A stretch of DNA of 64,000 nucleotides from an uncultured Coriobacteriaceae bacterium (GCA_902793465.1 CADBDT010000010.1:1-64000); one strand, 5' to 3'. Shown: positions 16,499-26,771, counted from the stretch's first letter. Notes: generated by a model not told the origin, from the sequence alone. Translations and numbers: made by a program.

Positions 16499-17928
16499 CC
16501 GAGGAGTTGAAAAGAGGCGCCCATTTTTCTTTCTCCCCAAAGGGAGAAAGGCGGCTGAGCTCGCGTGCAGAGGTGCTTATTTCGCTTGCACTGCTTGCTG
16601 TTCCCAACATCATTGCGTGGGTGGTTCTGTATCCTGGGTTTTTTCAGGCGGACCATCAGTACTCCATGGGGCTCTTTATTCGAGGCGAGTTGGACCAGGG
16701 ACATTCGCTCGTGTGGTGTGCTTTAGCATACCCCTTTATATACCTTTCCCCCAGCTATGCGCTGTATGGATTGGTGCAGATTGCTGGCTTTGTTACTGCT
16801 GTGTTTTTTGCTATACGTAAGGTCAAGCGTGTAAAAGTTATAAAAAGCATGGTACCGCTTAGTGCGCTATTCGGCTTGTTCCCTACGTTTTTGGCTTACA
16901 ACGAGTTGTATTCGTCGGATATTTGCCTTGCCTACGCACTGCTATATATTACTGCGCTTGCTATAGAGCTTGTGCAAACGAAGGGTGAGGCCATTAGGTC
17001 TCTTTCATTTAAGCTTCAGCTGGCTGGTATTCTTGCTCTGGCCATATGTCTGCGCAAAAACGCACCCATCGTGGGCGTCCTCTTGTTGCTAATGATTCCA
17101 TTTATGGGTGCGTTGCAGAGGCGCCGCGAGTGCGTGTCGACCATTGCCTGCGGTCTTGCGTTAGGCCTTTTAATAGATTTATTCATATTTCCGACGGTGT
17201 TGCACGCCAAACCTTCGCGATCACAGGAGGTGCTTTCGGTGCCTGCTACGCAAATTGCACGCGTATTTGCGTATGAAGGCGATGTTCCCGACGAAGCAAG
17301 TTCGCTTTTGAGCATTCGATCGGCAGAGGAGTGGGCGGAAGCATATGAGCCGTTTATAGCTGACTTTGCAAAAGACGGTTTAAATTTATCGGCTGACTTT
17401 ATTAAAGACTGGGCAATACTTGGTGTACACAACCCAAAGGCTTATTTGTATGCCTACTTGGAGCTCGAGTATCCGTTTTGGACCTTTGGATATGTTCCCC
17501 ATGCGCAGACAGAGGTCGACTTTGGCGAGCATGATATTTTTACCGAGCACTCAACTAAAGGTGAGGCTCGCCCAGAATACCTTGCGCAGTTTAACGGAAC
17601 GGAGGGGAAATCCTGGCTGTGGAGAGAGTTGGGAAATCTTCCCGATGTCACGATGGGTCTTCATATACCGTTGGTGACTGAGATTTGCAGCGCGCTCCTG
17701 TTCAATCGTGGACTTCCGTTGTGGACGGTTGCAATGGGAATCTGTTTGAGCAAGAAGGGACATCGGAAGGAATTCCTTTTTGTGGCTTGCCCTGTGCTTG
17801 CCATTATGCTGGGTTTTTTGATGTTTGCTCCTGTTGCTTCCATGCGTTACGCCATGGAAGCCTATTATACGCTTCCGCTGTTGTGGATCTACTTCGCCCG
17901 CTGCACATCTAGGTGGCAGCAGGCATAG
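16495..17928 (+). CDS. Multi-pass membrane protein, possible GT-C glycosyltransferase or polymerase
   Basis: The start is ATG 16495, overlapping the previous stop, with GGAGGG about five bases before it. The 477-residue product has about ten hydrophobic segments, a first outer loop with PGFFQADHQYS (Asp53), an outer loop of about 125 residues (about 240-365), and three closing segments. The layout matches its upstream partner but the sequences are not closely alike. Family membership is unclear: it could be a GT-C transferase, an oligosaccharide polymerase or a transport partner. It stands at the end of the three-gene set that opens with a polyprenyl-phosphate sugar synthase. The next gene, tyrS, is housekeeping, so the set ends here. 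Confidence 0.6.
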   Translation: MTEELKRGAHFSFSPKGERRLSSRAEVLISLALLAVPNIIAWVVLYPGFFQADHQYSMGLFIRGELDQGHSLVWCALAYPFIYLSPSYALYGLVQIAGFVTAVFFAIRKVKRVKVIKSMVPLSALFGLFPTFLAYNELYSSDICLAYALLYITALAIELVQTKGEAIRSLSFKLQLAGILALAICLRKNAPIVGVLLLLMIPFMGALQRRRECVSTIACGLALGLLIDLFIFPTVLHAKPSRSQEVLSVPATQIARVFAYEGDVPDEASSLLSIRSAEEWAEAYEPFIADFAKDGLNLSADFIKDWAILGVHNPKAYLYAYLELEYPFWTFGYVPHAQTEVDFGEHDIFTEHSTKGEARPEYLAQFNGTEGKSWLWRELGNLPDVTMGLHIPLVTEICSALLFNRGLPLWTVAMGICLSKKGHRKEFLFVACPVLAIMLGFLMFAPVASMRYAMEAYYTLPLLWIYFARCTSRWQQA

Positions 17929-18051
17929 GATTGCAGATCGATTGCTGTGCCATTTACTAGTTTTTTGCGGGAGTGCCTTGGAGAAGTAAGTCTGCTACCA
18001 TGTTCGTGCACGACCGCCTGGGGTGGTTGGCGAAGAGCTAGGTTCAAGACC

Positions 18052-19287
18052 ATGCAGGAGGGCAGAGAATTGCTGCCAGTTGACGAGCAACTAAAGGTAA
18101 TCACTTCCGGTACTATGCAAATCGTACCGTTGGACGAGCTTAAGAAGAAGCTCGAAAAAGGCACGCCCCTCAACATAAAACTGGGCGTCGATCCCACAAG
18201 CCCCGACCTGCACCTGGGCCACGCGGTTCCGCTGCGCAAGATGCGCCAGTTCCAGGATTTGGGCCATCGCGTGACGCTGATTATAGGAAACGGCACGGCG
18301 CTTATTGGCGATCCCTCTGGTCGCGACAGCACGCGTCCCCCACTAACCGAGGAGCAGGTGGAGGCTAACGCCAAGACCTATGTTGAGCAGGCAATAAAGG
18401 TGCTTGATCCAGAAAAAACCACCATCGTGCACAACGGAGAGTGGCTAAAGCCTCTGGACCTGCAAAAGATGCTGCACCTTATGTCGCAGTTCAACGTGGC
18501 GCGCATTCTGGAGCGCGAGGACTTCCATAACCGCTACGCCAACCAGCAGTCCATCGCGTTGCACGAGTTTATTTACCCTGTGTTGCAGGCCTACGATTCT
18601 GTGGTCATAGACGCAGACTTGGAGATGGGCGGCAACGACCAGATATTCAACCTTCTTGCCGGCCGCGACCTTATGCGTGCCGAAGGCATGGAGCCGCAGG
18701 TTGCGCTTACCGTGCCACTGCTGGTGGGCCTGGACGGCCACAAGAAGATGAGCAAGAGCTACGGCAACTACGTGGGCCTTACCGACGAGCCTAACGACAT
18801 GTTTGGCAAGCTCATGAGCATTGCAGACGAGATTGTGCCCCTGTACTTCCGCCTGTGCTCAACGCTTTCCATCGACGAGATAGACGCCATCGAAGCGGAG
18901 TTCAAGAACGGGACCGCCGACCCCTACGCGCGCAAGCGTCAGCTCGCGCGCAACATCGTGGACCTCTACCACGGAAAAGGTGCTGGGCAAAAGGCGCAGG
19001 ATGCCTTTGACGCGCAGTTCAAGCGCGCCGAGATACCAGAGGATATTCCCGAATACCCCGCAAAGGATCTTGTTATAAACGACCAGGGTAAGGTCTACCT
19101 GGCCAAGCTCATGGCCGATGCCAAGCTGGCGGGGTCGGTAGGCGAGGCCCGTCGCTTTATAGACGGGGGCGGCGTAAAGATCAACGGCGAGGCTGTGGCT
19201 GCGAAGGCATACAACGTTGATCCAAAGATGCTTGTTGCGGGCACGGTTATCCAGCACGGAAAACGCAAGTTCGTGCGTCTGGTATAG
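18052..19287 (+). CDS. tyrS: Tyrosyl-tRNA synthetase
   Basis: The cytoplasmic enzyme charges tRNA-Tyr. The 411-residue product has the class I signatures HLGHA near residue 54 and KMSKS near residue 232, the tyrosine-site segments GDPSGRDSTRP and EFIYPVLQAYD, and a C-terminal S4 RNA-binding domain (GSVGEARRFIDGGGVKINGE). The length and the short KMSKS spacing resemble the TyrZ-like rather than the TyrS-like branch. I chose ATG 18052 because the family homology begins close by; the open frame extends upstream to 17947 without similarity. No T-box leader motif was found in the 123 bases upstream. Confidence 0.95.
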   Translation: MQEGRELLPVDEQLKVITSGTMQIVPLDELKKKLEKGTPLNIKLGVDPTSPDLHLGHAVPLRKMRQFQDLGHRVTLIIGNGTALIGDPSGRDSTRPPLTEEQVEANAKTYVEQAIKVLDPEKTTIVHNGEWLKPLDLQKMLHLMSQFNVARILEREDFHNRYANQQSIALHEFIYPVLQAYDSVVIDADLEMGGNDQIFNLLAGRDLMRAEGMEPQVALTVPLLVGLDGHKKMSKSYGNYVGLTDEPNDMFGKLMSIADEIVPLYFRLCSTLSIDEIDAIEAEFKNGTADPYARKRQLARNIVDLYHGKGAGQKAQDAFDAQFKRAEIPEDIPEYPAKDLVINDQGKVYLAKLMADAKLAGSVGEARRFIDGGGVKINGEAVAAKAYNVDPKMLVAGTVIQHGKRKFVRLV

Positions 19288-19329
19288 GCACAGCGCACAT
19301 AATGTTGCTTGTTGTATAACACGTTTGGT

Positions 19330-19358
19330 ATGCCCGTCGGAACTGTGTCGACGGGCAT
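19330..19358 (+). terminator. Hairpin between tyrS and the U32 gene
   Basis: ATGCCCGTCG (19330-19339) pairs perfectly with CGACGGGCAT (19349-19358) around a nine-base loop, 43 bases after the tyrS stop. A T tract is lacking, so it may end transcription weakly or stabilise the mRNA end. Confidence 0.5.
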
Positions 19359-19383
19359 TCGTAAATCTTGCCAGGGAGAGACC

Positions 19384-21852
19384 ATGACCAAGCCGATGCC
19401 AGAGCTCCTGGCGCCCGCAGGCGGGCCCGCAGAGTTCAATGCTGCCTTGGCGGCTGGAGCCGATGCCATTTATTGCGGATTTGGCAATACCTTTAACGCG
19501 CGACGTGGCGCGCAGAACTTTGACTCGACGACCTTCGAGCAGGCTTGTCGTCGTGCCCACATCGTGGGCGCCAAGGTATACGTTACGGTTAACGTTGTTA
19601 TACGCGACGACGAGCTTATGGTGGCCCTTGCCCTCGTGCGCCGTGCGTGGCTCCTAGGTGCGGACGCCTTCATAATCCAGGACTGGGGCCTTTTGGCGGA
19701 AGTACAGCGGCGCTGGCCGCACATAGAGTGTCATGTGTCCACCCAGGCAAATGTTCACGATGCTCGCGCGGTGGCGTGGTGCGCGTCGTTGGGGGCCAAG
19801 CGCGTAACGCTTTCGCGCGAGCTCTCCATTCCCGAGATTGCCCGCATTGCAAGGGAGGGCGTGGACCTGGAATGCTTTTGTCATGGGGCAATATGCATCT
19901 GCTATTCGGGTGTGTGCTGCATGAGCTCGTGTGCGGGCAGCCGCTCGGCAAACCGAGGTACCTGTGCGCAGCCATGTAGATTGCCCTATGAGCTGGTGGA
20001 CGCAAAGGGCATGCGCATCTCGCAAGAAGATTGGGGCAGGCCGCTGTGTCCCAAGGATTTCTATTCGTTTGACGACCTTTCCAACATGGCGGAGGCGGGC
20101 GTCTGCTCGCTCAAGGTGGAGGGGCGCCTAAAGGGACCCGACTACATAGCGTCCGTAATTGCCGCATATCGCGCCCAGCTCGACGACCTTTCCTGCGGCA
20201 TCGAACCAACGCCAGCAAATCTGGAGGAACGCCGCACGAAGCTCAAGCGCGTGTTTAACCGCGACTTTACCAGCGCATACCTGCATGGGACGTCGGGCAA
20301 CGAGCTTATGAGCTACGAGCGCTCCAACAACCGAGGGGAACTTGTGGGAGAGGTGGTTGCAACCAGGTCGTACGGCAAAACAAAGGTTCGCCGCGGAGGC
20401 GCCGGCGGGGGACGCGAGCGACTTCGCACGGTTGGTGTCGCAGAGGTGGACGTTGTGCTAAGCAAGTCCGTAGACAAGGGCGACCTGCTGGAGATTCGTC
20501 CCCTAAGCGACCCGAGCCAGTTTCTTACCGCTACGGCATCAAACGACGCAGCGGTTGGGGAGACCATTACCTGCCGCACGAGTCGTACCCAGGAGGTTGG
20601 GTCGCCTGTGCGGGTAATTCGCAGCAGACGTGCCATGGAGCTGGGCGAGCGCACTGCCTCCATGGACGTACCGCGCAAACGCCCCGTTATGGTAAAAATA
20701 CGAGCGCGTTTGGGAGAGCCGTTTGCGGTCGTGCTTCAAACAACAAATAAGGCTGTGCGTGTGGTGGCATGCGGCTCTGTTGTGGAAGAGGCTCGAACAA
20801 GGCAAGTTACCAGGGACGATCTTATAAAGCACGTTGGCCGTATGGGCTCAACGTTTTTCGAGCCTGCGTCGTACGAGGTAATATTGGACGAAGGTTGTGG
20901 CATGTCCTTCTCGGAGGTTCATGCCGTACGCGCACATGCCTGCGAAGAGCTGGAGCGCGCAATCCTAAAACCATATGCCGAACGCACGCTCGAGGATGTG
21001 GGGCCCTCTCGCACACTGCTTGGCTCTTTGAGCAGCTATGCGCGACCGGCCAACCAAGAGCTCGAGGTATGCGCTGTGGTGCCCAGCATAAGGCTGGCAC
21101 ATGTGGCGCGTAAGGCGGGCGCCGCAAGAGTGTATGTTTGCGTGGACGGAGCAGTGCAGGGGCAATGGCCCGAGTGGGCGGTGCCCGTATTGGACGAAGT
21201 GTGCCGTGAGGGCGATCACGGTCGTCTTGACCCCTGGATATCGAGCGCGAGGCCGGTGGCGGTCGGCAACGTTTCGGAGCTGGCGCTTGCCAAGGAGCAC
21301 GGGGCTCTTGCAGAGGTATTGGCCAGCATTCCCGTTCACAACAGGTCTTGTTTGCAGACGCTCGTAAAGGCCGGCGCCACTGGCGCATGGCTTTCTCCCG
21401 AGCTATCGTTGCAAGAAATCCAGGGCATAGGCGGTGGCTCTCCCGTACCCCTTGGCATTATGGTACTGGGCAGGGTGCGCGCCATGACCACAGAGCACTG
21501 CGTTTTGCAGGTTGCCAACAAATGCGCGCACAACTGCGCTGCTTGCAAGCTGCAAAAGCAGCCCACGTATCTAAAAGACGATAAGGGCAACCTCTTTCCC
21601 GTTACCACCGACCTGCAGGGAAGGTCGCGCGTATATGCCGCGCAGCCTCTGGACAACACGCCATACGTACCCGAACTCGTTGCGGCGGGGGTCACGCGCT
21701 TTGCGGCAGACTGCACGTTGTTGGAGGCGCAAGACGTGGTTAAGGCGGTGCGTGCCGTTTGTGATGCTGTGGAATCGGCGTTGCAGGGCAGAGCATCACG
21801 CAAGCAGATGAGCGAACATACGTCGGGACACCTCTTTGCTCCTATTAAATAG
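19384..21852 (+). CDS. U32-family protein (RlhA-like rRNA hydroxylase or related)
   Basis: Despite the name peptidase U32, studied members (RlhA, TrhP) hydroxylate RNA bases and carry an iron-sulphur cluster. ATG 19384 has GGGAGAG just upstream. The 822-residue product opens with PELLAPAGGPAEFNAALAAG and shows QDWGLLAEVQRRWP and STQANVHDARAVAW. The Cys-rich U32 signature follows: CFCHGAICICYSGVCCMSS, then TCAQPC. The middle (about 340-620) matches the DUF3656 insertion of RlhA-type proteins. The C-terminal part has another Cys set, CAHNCAACKLQ, and a second barrel-like segment. The length exceeds the roughly 650 residues of E. coli RlhA. I infer an RNA-modifying role; 23S C2501 is the best guess. 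Confidence 0.8.
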   Translation: MTKPMPELLAPAGGPAEFNAALAAGADAIYCGFGNTFNARRGAQNFDSTTFEQACRRAHIVGAKVYVTVNVVIRDDELMVALALVRRAWLLGADAFIIQDWGLLAEVQRRWPHIECHVSTQANVHDARAVAWCASLGAKRVTLSRELSIPEIARIAREGVDLECFCHGAICICYSGVCCMSSCAGSRSANRGTCAQPCRLPYELVDAKGMRISQEDWGRPLCPKDFYSFDDLSNMAEAGVCSLKVEGRLKGPDYIASVIAAYRAQLDDLSCGIEPTPANLEERRTKLKRVFNRDFTSAYLHGTSGNELMSYERSNNRGELVGEVVATRSYGKTKVRRGGAGGGRERLRTVGVAEVDVVLSKSVDKGDLLEIRPLSDPSQFLTATASNDAAVGETITCRTSRTQEVGSPVRVIRSRRAMELGERTASMDVPRKRPVMVKIRARLGEPFAVVLQTTNKAVRVVACGSVVEEARTRQVTRDDLIKHVGRMGSTFFEPASYEVILDEGCGMSFSEVHAVRAHACEELERAILKPYAERTLEDVGPSRTLLGSLSSYARPANQELEVCAVVPSIRLAHVARKAGAARVYVCVDGAVQGQWPEWAVPVLDEVCREGDHGRLDPWISSARPVAVGNVSELALAKEHGALAEVLASIPVHNRSCLQTLVKAGATGAWLSPELSLQEIQGIGGGSPVPLGIMVLGRVRAMTTEHCVLQVANKCAHNCAACKLQKQPTYLKDDKGNLFPVTTDLQGRSRVYAAQPLDNTPYVPELVAAGVTRFAADCTLLEAQDVVKAVRAVCDAVESALQGRASRKQMSEHTSGHLFAPIK

Positions 21853-21994
21853 GTCGGACAAATGGGCGTAACGAGCCCAATGGTTGCGACGCGGATAGCT
21901 GGCTGTGTGCGAAATTGGGGATGCACGGTATGCGAGATGCGTGTTTCGGGTATTATCGAGTGCGCATAACAGCATTTGCTTAAAGGAGGTCATA

Positions 21995-22255
21995 ATGTCA
22001 GAGGAAAATAAGAACGAAGGCATTAACCGCGAGCTGCTTGAGGCTACGCTCGACGTTATACGTCAGAGCCTGCAGGCGGACGGCGGAGATGTGGCACTGG
22101 TTGACGTAGACGATACGACCGGCACCGTTACTCTGGAGATGCAGGGCGCGTGCGCTGGCTGCCCGCTTTCTTCGTTTGATATGAGCGAAGGCATTGAGCG
22201 CATTTTGTGCGAGCATGTTCCCGGTGTAAAGCGAGTGGCGCCTGCGGTGTTTTAG
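21995..22255 (+). CDS. NifU C-terminal-domain iron-sulphur scaffold protein
   Basis: This small cytoplasmic protein (86 residues) consists of one NifU C-terminal domain. The motif GACAGCPLSS carries Cys53 and Cys56, which bridge a cluster between two subunits in Nfu proteins. SLQADGGDVALVDVDD is the usual N-terminal part of the domain. The start ATG 21995 follows a full AAAGGAGGT site four bases away, which points to strong translation. It probably delivers clusters to apo-proteins; the upstream U32 gene, which has several Cys clusters, may be one client, but that is only proximity. No other iron-sulphur assembly gene is nearby. Confidence 0.9.
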   Translation: MSEENKNEGINRELLEATLDVIRQSLQADGGDVALVDVDDTTGTVTLEMQGACAGCPLSSFDMSEGIERILCEHVPGVKRVAPAVF

Positions 22256-22327
22256 GCTGGGACGAACGTCCATTCACACGATATTATGCTTTAGACGCCG
22301 CTCGATATCCTAAAGACAGGAGACAAG

Positions 22328-24790
22328 ATGCCTCATAATTCTGCGCCCATGTATTTACGCAAAACGTGTCGCGGCATGGGAAAGATATACTCTTTGGTCC
22401 AGATTCCCGAGGAACTGCGGGGACAACAGCTCTCCGTGCGCTCGTGCATAGAAGACGGTACGGAGGTTCCTGCAAAGCTCTTGCCTTTTGACGACGTGTC
22501 AATGGTGCTTATTTTGGCTGTTCTTAACGTAGCCCAAACCGTTACCCTTGTAGCGCGCAACAGCGAGGGCAAAACGCTTGCCACTCTTAAGCGCGTTATG
22601 AGGCCGCAGGTTGCAAAGATGAGCTCGCAGGTCCATACCTTCCTGCGCGACCGCGAGATGGAAAAGATTCGCAACTTTGATGCCCAGGCGTCGTTTGGCG
22701 AGTTTGACATAGACCTCTCGCGCGTAATTCTTGCGCCAGACGAAATCGATGTGGTCCAGGGCGAGGCAACCTGCACCAGCGACAGTCGCGAATACCTTTC
22801 CGAGGAAGTGGAGGTGCTCTTTCTTACAAGAGATGGAAAGAACGCGGCGCTGGACAAAACCATTATTCTGCGCGACCGCATGGTGGACGTGCCGCAGTCT
22901 AATGGCTGTGTTACTCGCATAATCCAGTTCTCGGCGCGAATTCCGCGCAGCTTGGATTGCTTTGTTATTTGGATTCGCCCCAAGAGCTCCTCTGCCATAG
23001 GCCCTCAGGGATTCTATGCGCTTGAGCCGCATACACTGCGGTGGTGGCGTGGCATGTGGGATGTGTGGTCTGGTCCTGCGATGGTGGACCCGCGCTACAC
23101 AGACCGCTTTAACGTGGACTGGGTTGCGTCCAAAACCGATTTGGAGGTACAGCGCCGCACGCCGCTAAGCGTTTCCCCCAAGTTCTCGATTGTTGTGCCG
23201 CTGTACAACACGCCGCTCGAGTACCTTGACGACATGGTTGAATCGGTGCTGGGGCAGAGCTACGGCAACTTTGAGCTCATTCTGGTAAATGCCTCTCCCG
23301 AAAACAAGTCGCTGGCAAATGCGGTTACCAACTGGCGTACACGCGACAATCGAGTGGTCGTGGTATGGCTTAAGGAGAACCTTGGCATAACGGAAAACAC
23401 CAATGCCGGCATACGCGCTGCCACTGGCGACTTTATCTGCTTTTTGGACCACGACGACACCCTTACGCTCGACGCGCTGTTTTGGTACGCAAAGGCTTTG
23501 GAGGACTATCCCAACACAGACCTGTTCTATTCTGACGAGGACCACATGGAAGGCGGCCTGTACACGCACCCGTACTTCAAGCCCGACTGGGAGCCCGACC
23601 TTCTTCTGGGTATGAACTACGTTTGCCACTTTTTGGCCGTGCGAAAGAGCATCGTGGATACGATGGAGCCGCCTACCAGGGAACTTGACGGGGCGCAGGA
23701 CCACAACATGGCGCTCTATGTGTCGGAGCGTGCGCGCAACATATACCACTGCCGCCGTGTGCTGTACCACTGGCGCGTGCACCCCGGATCGACGGCAAAC
23801 AACATAGACGAAAAGCCCTATGCCGTGGAGGCGGGTAGGCTAGCCGTGCAAAAGCATCTGGATCGTTGTGGCATAAAGGCCAAGGCAATACACTCGCCGC
23901 GTGCCACCAATCGCTATGAGGTGCTGTACGACCTGGAGGAGGAGCCGCTCGTATCCATCCTCATACCCAACAAAGACGCAGTTCCCGTTTTGGACAACTG
24001 CCTAAAGTCGATTCGCAACAAGACCGACTATAGCAACTACGAGATTATTATTATTGAGAACAACAGCACGGATGACGAGACCTTTGCCTACTACAAGCGC
24101 GCCGAGCAGGAGGACGAGCGCGTGCGCGTGGTGTACTACGACGGCGGGTTTAACTTTGCAAAGATCAACAACTTTGGTGCAAAGTACGCAAAGGGCGACT
24201 ACATCCTTATGCTCAACAACGACACCGAGGTTATATCTACTCATTGGCTCAAGCGTATGGTATCGCTGTGCGCACGTGAGTCCACCGGTATCGTTGGAGT
24301 CAAGCTCCTGTATGCCGACCACACCATCCAGCATGCGGGTGTAATTAGCAACTCGGGCGGGCCGTGCCACGCAAACATGTATCGCGAAGCCTCCGAGATC
24401 GGTCCCTCGGACACCATTTGGCTCATGCAGGACGTCTCGGCCGTAACGGGCGCCTGCCTTATGGTTGCCCGTAGCATATTTGATGAGGTCGGAGGTATGG
24501 ACCCACAGTTTGAGGTGGACTACAACGACGTTGACTTTTGCTGGAAGGTTAAGGCGGCCGGATACCTTGTGGTATACGACCCCAGTGTAGAGCTTTACCA
24601 CTATGAGTCGGTGAGCCGCGGATTCCACCCAACGGACGAAAGCGCGATTCGCTTTGAACGCGAAAAGGGCCTGCTGCGCATAAAGTGGCCGGAGTACTAT
24701 GCTATAGCCGACAAAATGGGCAACCCCAACTATGACCAAGGCAATAGCTACTACAAGCTCGGCACGGCAGCGTATTCGCCCTTCCGATAA
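22328..24790 (+). CDS. Two-domain GT2 glycosyltransferase (rhamnan/O-antigen type)
   Basis: The 820-residue product starts at ATG 22328 after AGGAGA. Residues 1-265 form an N-terminal module without a known name. The first GT2 domain (about 285-535) shows FSIVVPLYNTPLEYLDDMV, GITENTNAGIRAATGDF, the metal site FLDHDDTL and YSDEDHMEGG. The second GT2 domain (about 545-790) shows SILIPNKDAVPVLDNCLKSI, IIENNSTDDET and LMLNNDTEV, then WLMQDVSAVTGACLMV and VDYNDVDFCWK. Proteins of this layout add two sugars, often rhamnose, at the cytoplasmic face. It opens the main polysaccharide locus, next to rfbA and rfbD. A paralogue of the same layout lies at 45763-48231, so the pair brackets the locus. Confidence 0.88.
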   Translation: MPHNSAPMYLRKTCRGMGKIYSLVQIPEELRGQQLSVRSCIEDGTEVPAKLLPFDDVSMVLILAVLNVAQTVTLVARNSEGKTLATLKRVMRPQVAKMSSQVHTFLRDREMEKIRNFDAQASFGEFDIDLSRVILAPDEIDVVQGEATCTSDSREYLSEEVEVLFLTRDGKNAALDKTIILRDRMVDVPQSNGCVTRIIQFSARIPRSLDCFVIWIRPKSSSAIGPQGFYALEPHTLRWWRGMWDVWSGPAMVDPRYTDRFNVDWVASKTDLEVQRRTPLSVSPKFSIVVPLYNTPLEYLDDMVESVLGQSYGNFELILVNASPENKSLANAVTNWRTRDNRVVVVWLKENLGITENTNAGIRAATGDFICFLDHDDTLTLDALFWYAKALEDYPNTDLFYSDEDHMEGGLYTHPYFKPDWEPDLLLGMNYVCHFLAVRKSIVDTMEPPTRELDGAQDHNMALYVSERARNIYHCRRVLYHWRVHPGSTANNIDEKPYAVEAGRLAVQKHLDRCGIKAKAIHSPRATNRYEVLYDLEEEPLVSILIPNKDAVPVLDNCLKSIRNKTDYSNYEIIIIENNSTDDETFAYYKRAEQEDERVRVVYYDGGFNFAKINNFGAKYAKGDYILMLNNDTEVISTHWLKRMVSLCARESTGIVGVKLLYADHTIQHAGVISNSGGPCHANMYREASEIGPSDTIWLMQDVSAVTGACLMVARSIFDEVGGMDPQFEVDYNDVDFCWKVKAAGYLVVYDPSVELYHYESVSRGFHPTDESAIRFEREKGLLRIKWPEYYAIADKMGNPNYDQGNSYYKLGTAAYSPFR

Positions 24791-24854
24791 AACTTGCGCT
24801 TATTGATGTAATAGACCCGACGGCGTTAACAAGGTACTACTACAAGAAACCGCA

Positions 24855-24863
24855 TGATAGAAT
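24855..24863 (+). promoter_or_regulatory. Extended -10 promoter of rfbA
   Basis: TGATAGAAT is a TGn plus -10 arrangement about 42 bases before the rfbA start at 24905. No clear -35 box is seen, which fits an extended -10 promoter. Confidence 0.45.
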
Positions 24864-24904
24864 TTTGCATTAAGAGCATATCCATACGTTATGGAGGTCA
24901 ATAT

Positions 24905-25810
24905 ATGAAGGGCATCATACTCGCAGGTGGCAGCGGAACGCGTCTGTACCCACTCACCACGGTAACGAGTAAGCAGCTCCTGCCGGTATACGACAAGCCA
25001 ATGATCTACTATCCGCTTGCCACGCTCATGCTGGCGGGCATCCGCGACATCCTGATTATTAGCACCCCGCGTGACCTCCCTGGCTTTAGGAACCTGCTGG
25101 GCGACGGCTCCGACTTTGGCGTCTCGCTCTCCTACGCAGAGCAGCCCTCGCCGGACGGCCTGGCTCAGGCGTTCGTTATAGGTGCCGACTTCGTGGCTGG
25201 CGAACCCGCTGCCCTGGTACTGGGCGACAACATCTTCTATGGCAACGGACTTGCCAAGAGGCTGCGCCATGCGGTGCATCAGGCGGCTGTAGGGCGGGCC
25301 ACTGTGTTTGGCTACCACGTGGACGATCCCGAGCGCTTTGGCGTGGTGGAGTTCGATGAGGATTACAATGCCATCTCCATAGAGGAGAAGCCCGCTCATC
25401 CCAAGAGCAACTACGCCGTAACGGGCCTGTACTTCTATCCGGCCAGCGTGACCGCCGAGGCGGCGCTGGTGGAGCCCTCCGCGCGCGGTGAGTACGAGAT
25501 AACCGACCTCAACAAGCGCTACCTGGACCGCGGCGAGCTGGACGTAATTACCCTGGGCCGCGGCTTCGCATGGTTGGACACCGGAACCATGGAGAGCCTC
25601 TTTGAGGCGTCCGAGTTCGTACGTACCGTAGAGCGAGCGCAAAACCTGCCGGTGAGCGTGCCCGAGGAGATAGCGTTCGCGAACGGCTGGGTTGGGCGCG
25701 AGCGCCTGATGGAGTGTGCCGAGCGCTATGGCAAGAGCGACTACGGTTCGCACCTTAAGAAGGTCGCCGAGGGCAAGGTGGTTCCCCACAAGAGCTTTTC
25801 GGGCGTGTAG
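24905..25810 (+). CDS. rfbA: Glucose-1-phosphate thymidylyltransferase
   Basis: First step of dTDP-L-rhamnose synthesis: glucose 1-phosphate plus dTTP gives dTDP-glucose. The 301-residue product starts at ATG 24905 with GGAGG upstream. It shows the nucleotide-binding signature [11 protein letters not shown] near residue 7, then [16 protein letters not shown], the metal site LGDNIFYG and the family end segments TGLYFYPA and [10 protein letters not shown]. Length and motifs are those of RmlA. The next gene, rfbD, catalyses the last step, while rfbB and rfbC lie 6 and 20 kb away. Confidence 0.97.
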   Translation: MKGIILAGGSGTRLYPLTTVTSKQLLPVYDKPMIYYPLATLMLAGIRDILIISTPRDLPGFRNLLGDGSDFGVSLSYAEQPSPDGLAQAFVIGADFVAGEPAALVLGDNIFYGNGLAKRLRHAVHQAAVGRATVFGYHVDDPERFGVVEFDEDYNAISIEEKPAHPKSNYAVTGLYFYPASVTAEAALVEPSARGEYEITDLNKRYLDRGELDVITLGRGFAWLDTGTMESLFEASEFVRTVERAQNLPVSVPEEIAFANGWVGRERLMECAERYGKSDYGSHLKKVAEGKVVPHKSFSGV

Positions 25811-25904
25811 CACTCGGATAACTAAGGAATCGATCGACTAGCAGCGCAACATAGTATGCGCCAATGGTCGGGCAGACAAACATCGTGCATTATGGAGGAT
25901 GAGC

Positions 25905-26771
25905 ATGCGTCTTCTTGTTACTGGATCAAACGGGCAGCTTGGTCGCGCGATTGGCAATGCGCTGGAGGCGGCGGATGCGCCGAGTGCCTACGAGGGCTGT
26001 GCGGTCGACTGGGTGGACCTTCCCGATTTGGATATTTCCAATGCCGAGGCGGTAAGCAAATGGTTTGAGGCGCACGAAGCATACGATGCGGTAATCAACT
26101 GCGCTGCGTTTACCAACGTGGATGGCTGTGAGGCAGACTTTCCCGCTGCGTTTGCCGCAAACGCGCTAGGACCTATGAACCTTGCGTGGGCATGCGCCTC
26201 ACAGGGCGCGACGCTCGTGCATGTTTCCACCGACTATGTGTTTCCCGGCAACGTGCCTGGCGAGCGCACGGAGGCCGACGTGCCGGCACCTATATCGGCA
26301 TATGGTCGGTCCAAGCTCGCAGGCGAGGGGCTTGCCATGGCTGCAAACGAGCGCACGCACGTGGTGCGAACCGCCTGGCTCTACGGCGACGGCAAGAACT
26401 TCGTTCGCACCATGCTGGGGCTCGGCAAGACGCACGACCAGGTTACGGTGGTGGACGACCAGCTGGGTAACCCCACGTTTGCCAAGGACCTTGCCCACGA
26501 GATTCTGCGCATTGCGCTAAGCGACTCTTACGGTGTGTGGCACTGCACCAACGAGGGCACCTGCTCCTGGGCAGACCTCACCGAGGCCGCCTACGAGCTA
26601 GCGGGAGTCGATTGCAAGGTAAACCGCTGCTCATCGGCGGACTGGAAGCGCATGAATCCTCAGAGTGCCGACCGCCCGGCCTTCTCGTCGCTCAAAAACG
26701 GCCACTTGGAGCAGACTATTGGCAACCAGATGCGTCCCTGGCGCGAGGCACTGGGCGATTACCTTGGATAA
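25905..26771 (+). CDS. rfbD: dTDP-4-dehydrorhamnose reductase
   Basis: Last step of dTDP-L-rhamnose synthesis, NAD(P)H-dependent. The 288-residue product has the Rossmann motif GSNGQLGRAI near residue 7, VINCAAFTNVDGCE, HVSTDYVFPG and the catalytic YGRSK segment, and VVRTAWLYG. Two ATGs are in frame at 25899 and 25905. The second is chosen because GGAGG (25894-25898) touches the first one but stands six bases before the second. It lies 94 bases after rfbA on the same strand and is probably cotranscribed with it. Confidence 0.96.
   Translation: MRLLVTGSNGQLGRAIGNALEAADAPSAYEGCAVDWVDLPDLDISNAEAVSKWFEAHEAYDAVINCAAFTNVDGCEADFPAAFAANALGPMNLAWACASQGATLVHVSTDYVFPGNVPGERTEADVPAPISAYGRSKLAGEGLAMAANERTHVVRTAWLYGDGKNFVRTMLGLGKTHDQVTVVDDQLGNPTFAKDLAHEILRIALSDSYGVWHCTNEGTCSWADLTEAAYELAGVDCKVNRCSSADWKRMNPQSADRPAFSSLKNGHLEQTIGNQMRPWREALGDYLG

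Noticed and set aside
18001-18051. tRNA-like segment GGTTCAAGACC upstream of tyrS, and a possible T-box
   Set aside because: No acceptor stem, anticodon arm or CCA-proximal pairing can be drawn, and the T-box consensus AGGGTGGNACCGCG is absent.
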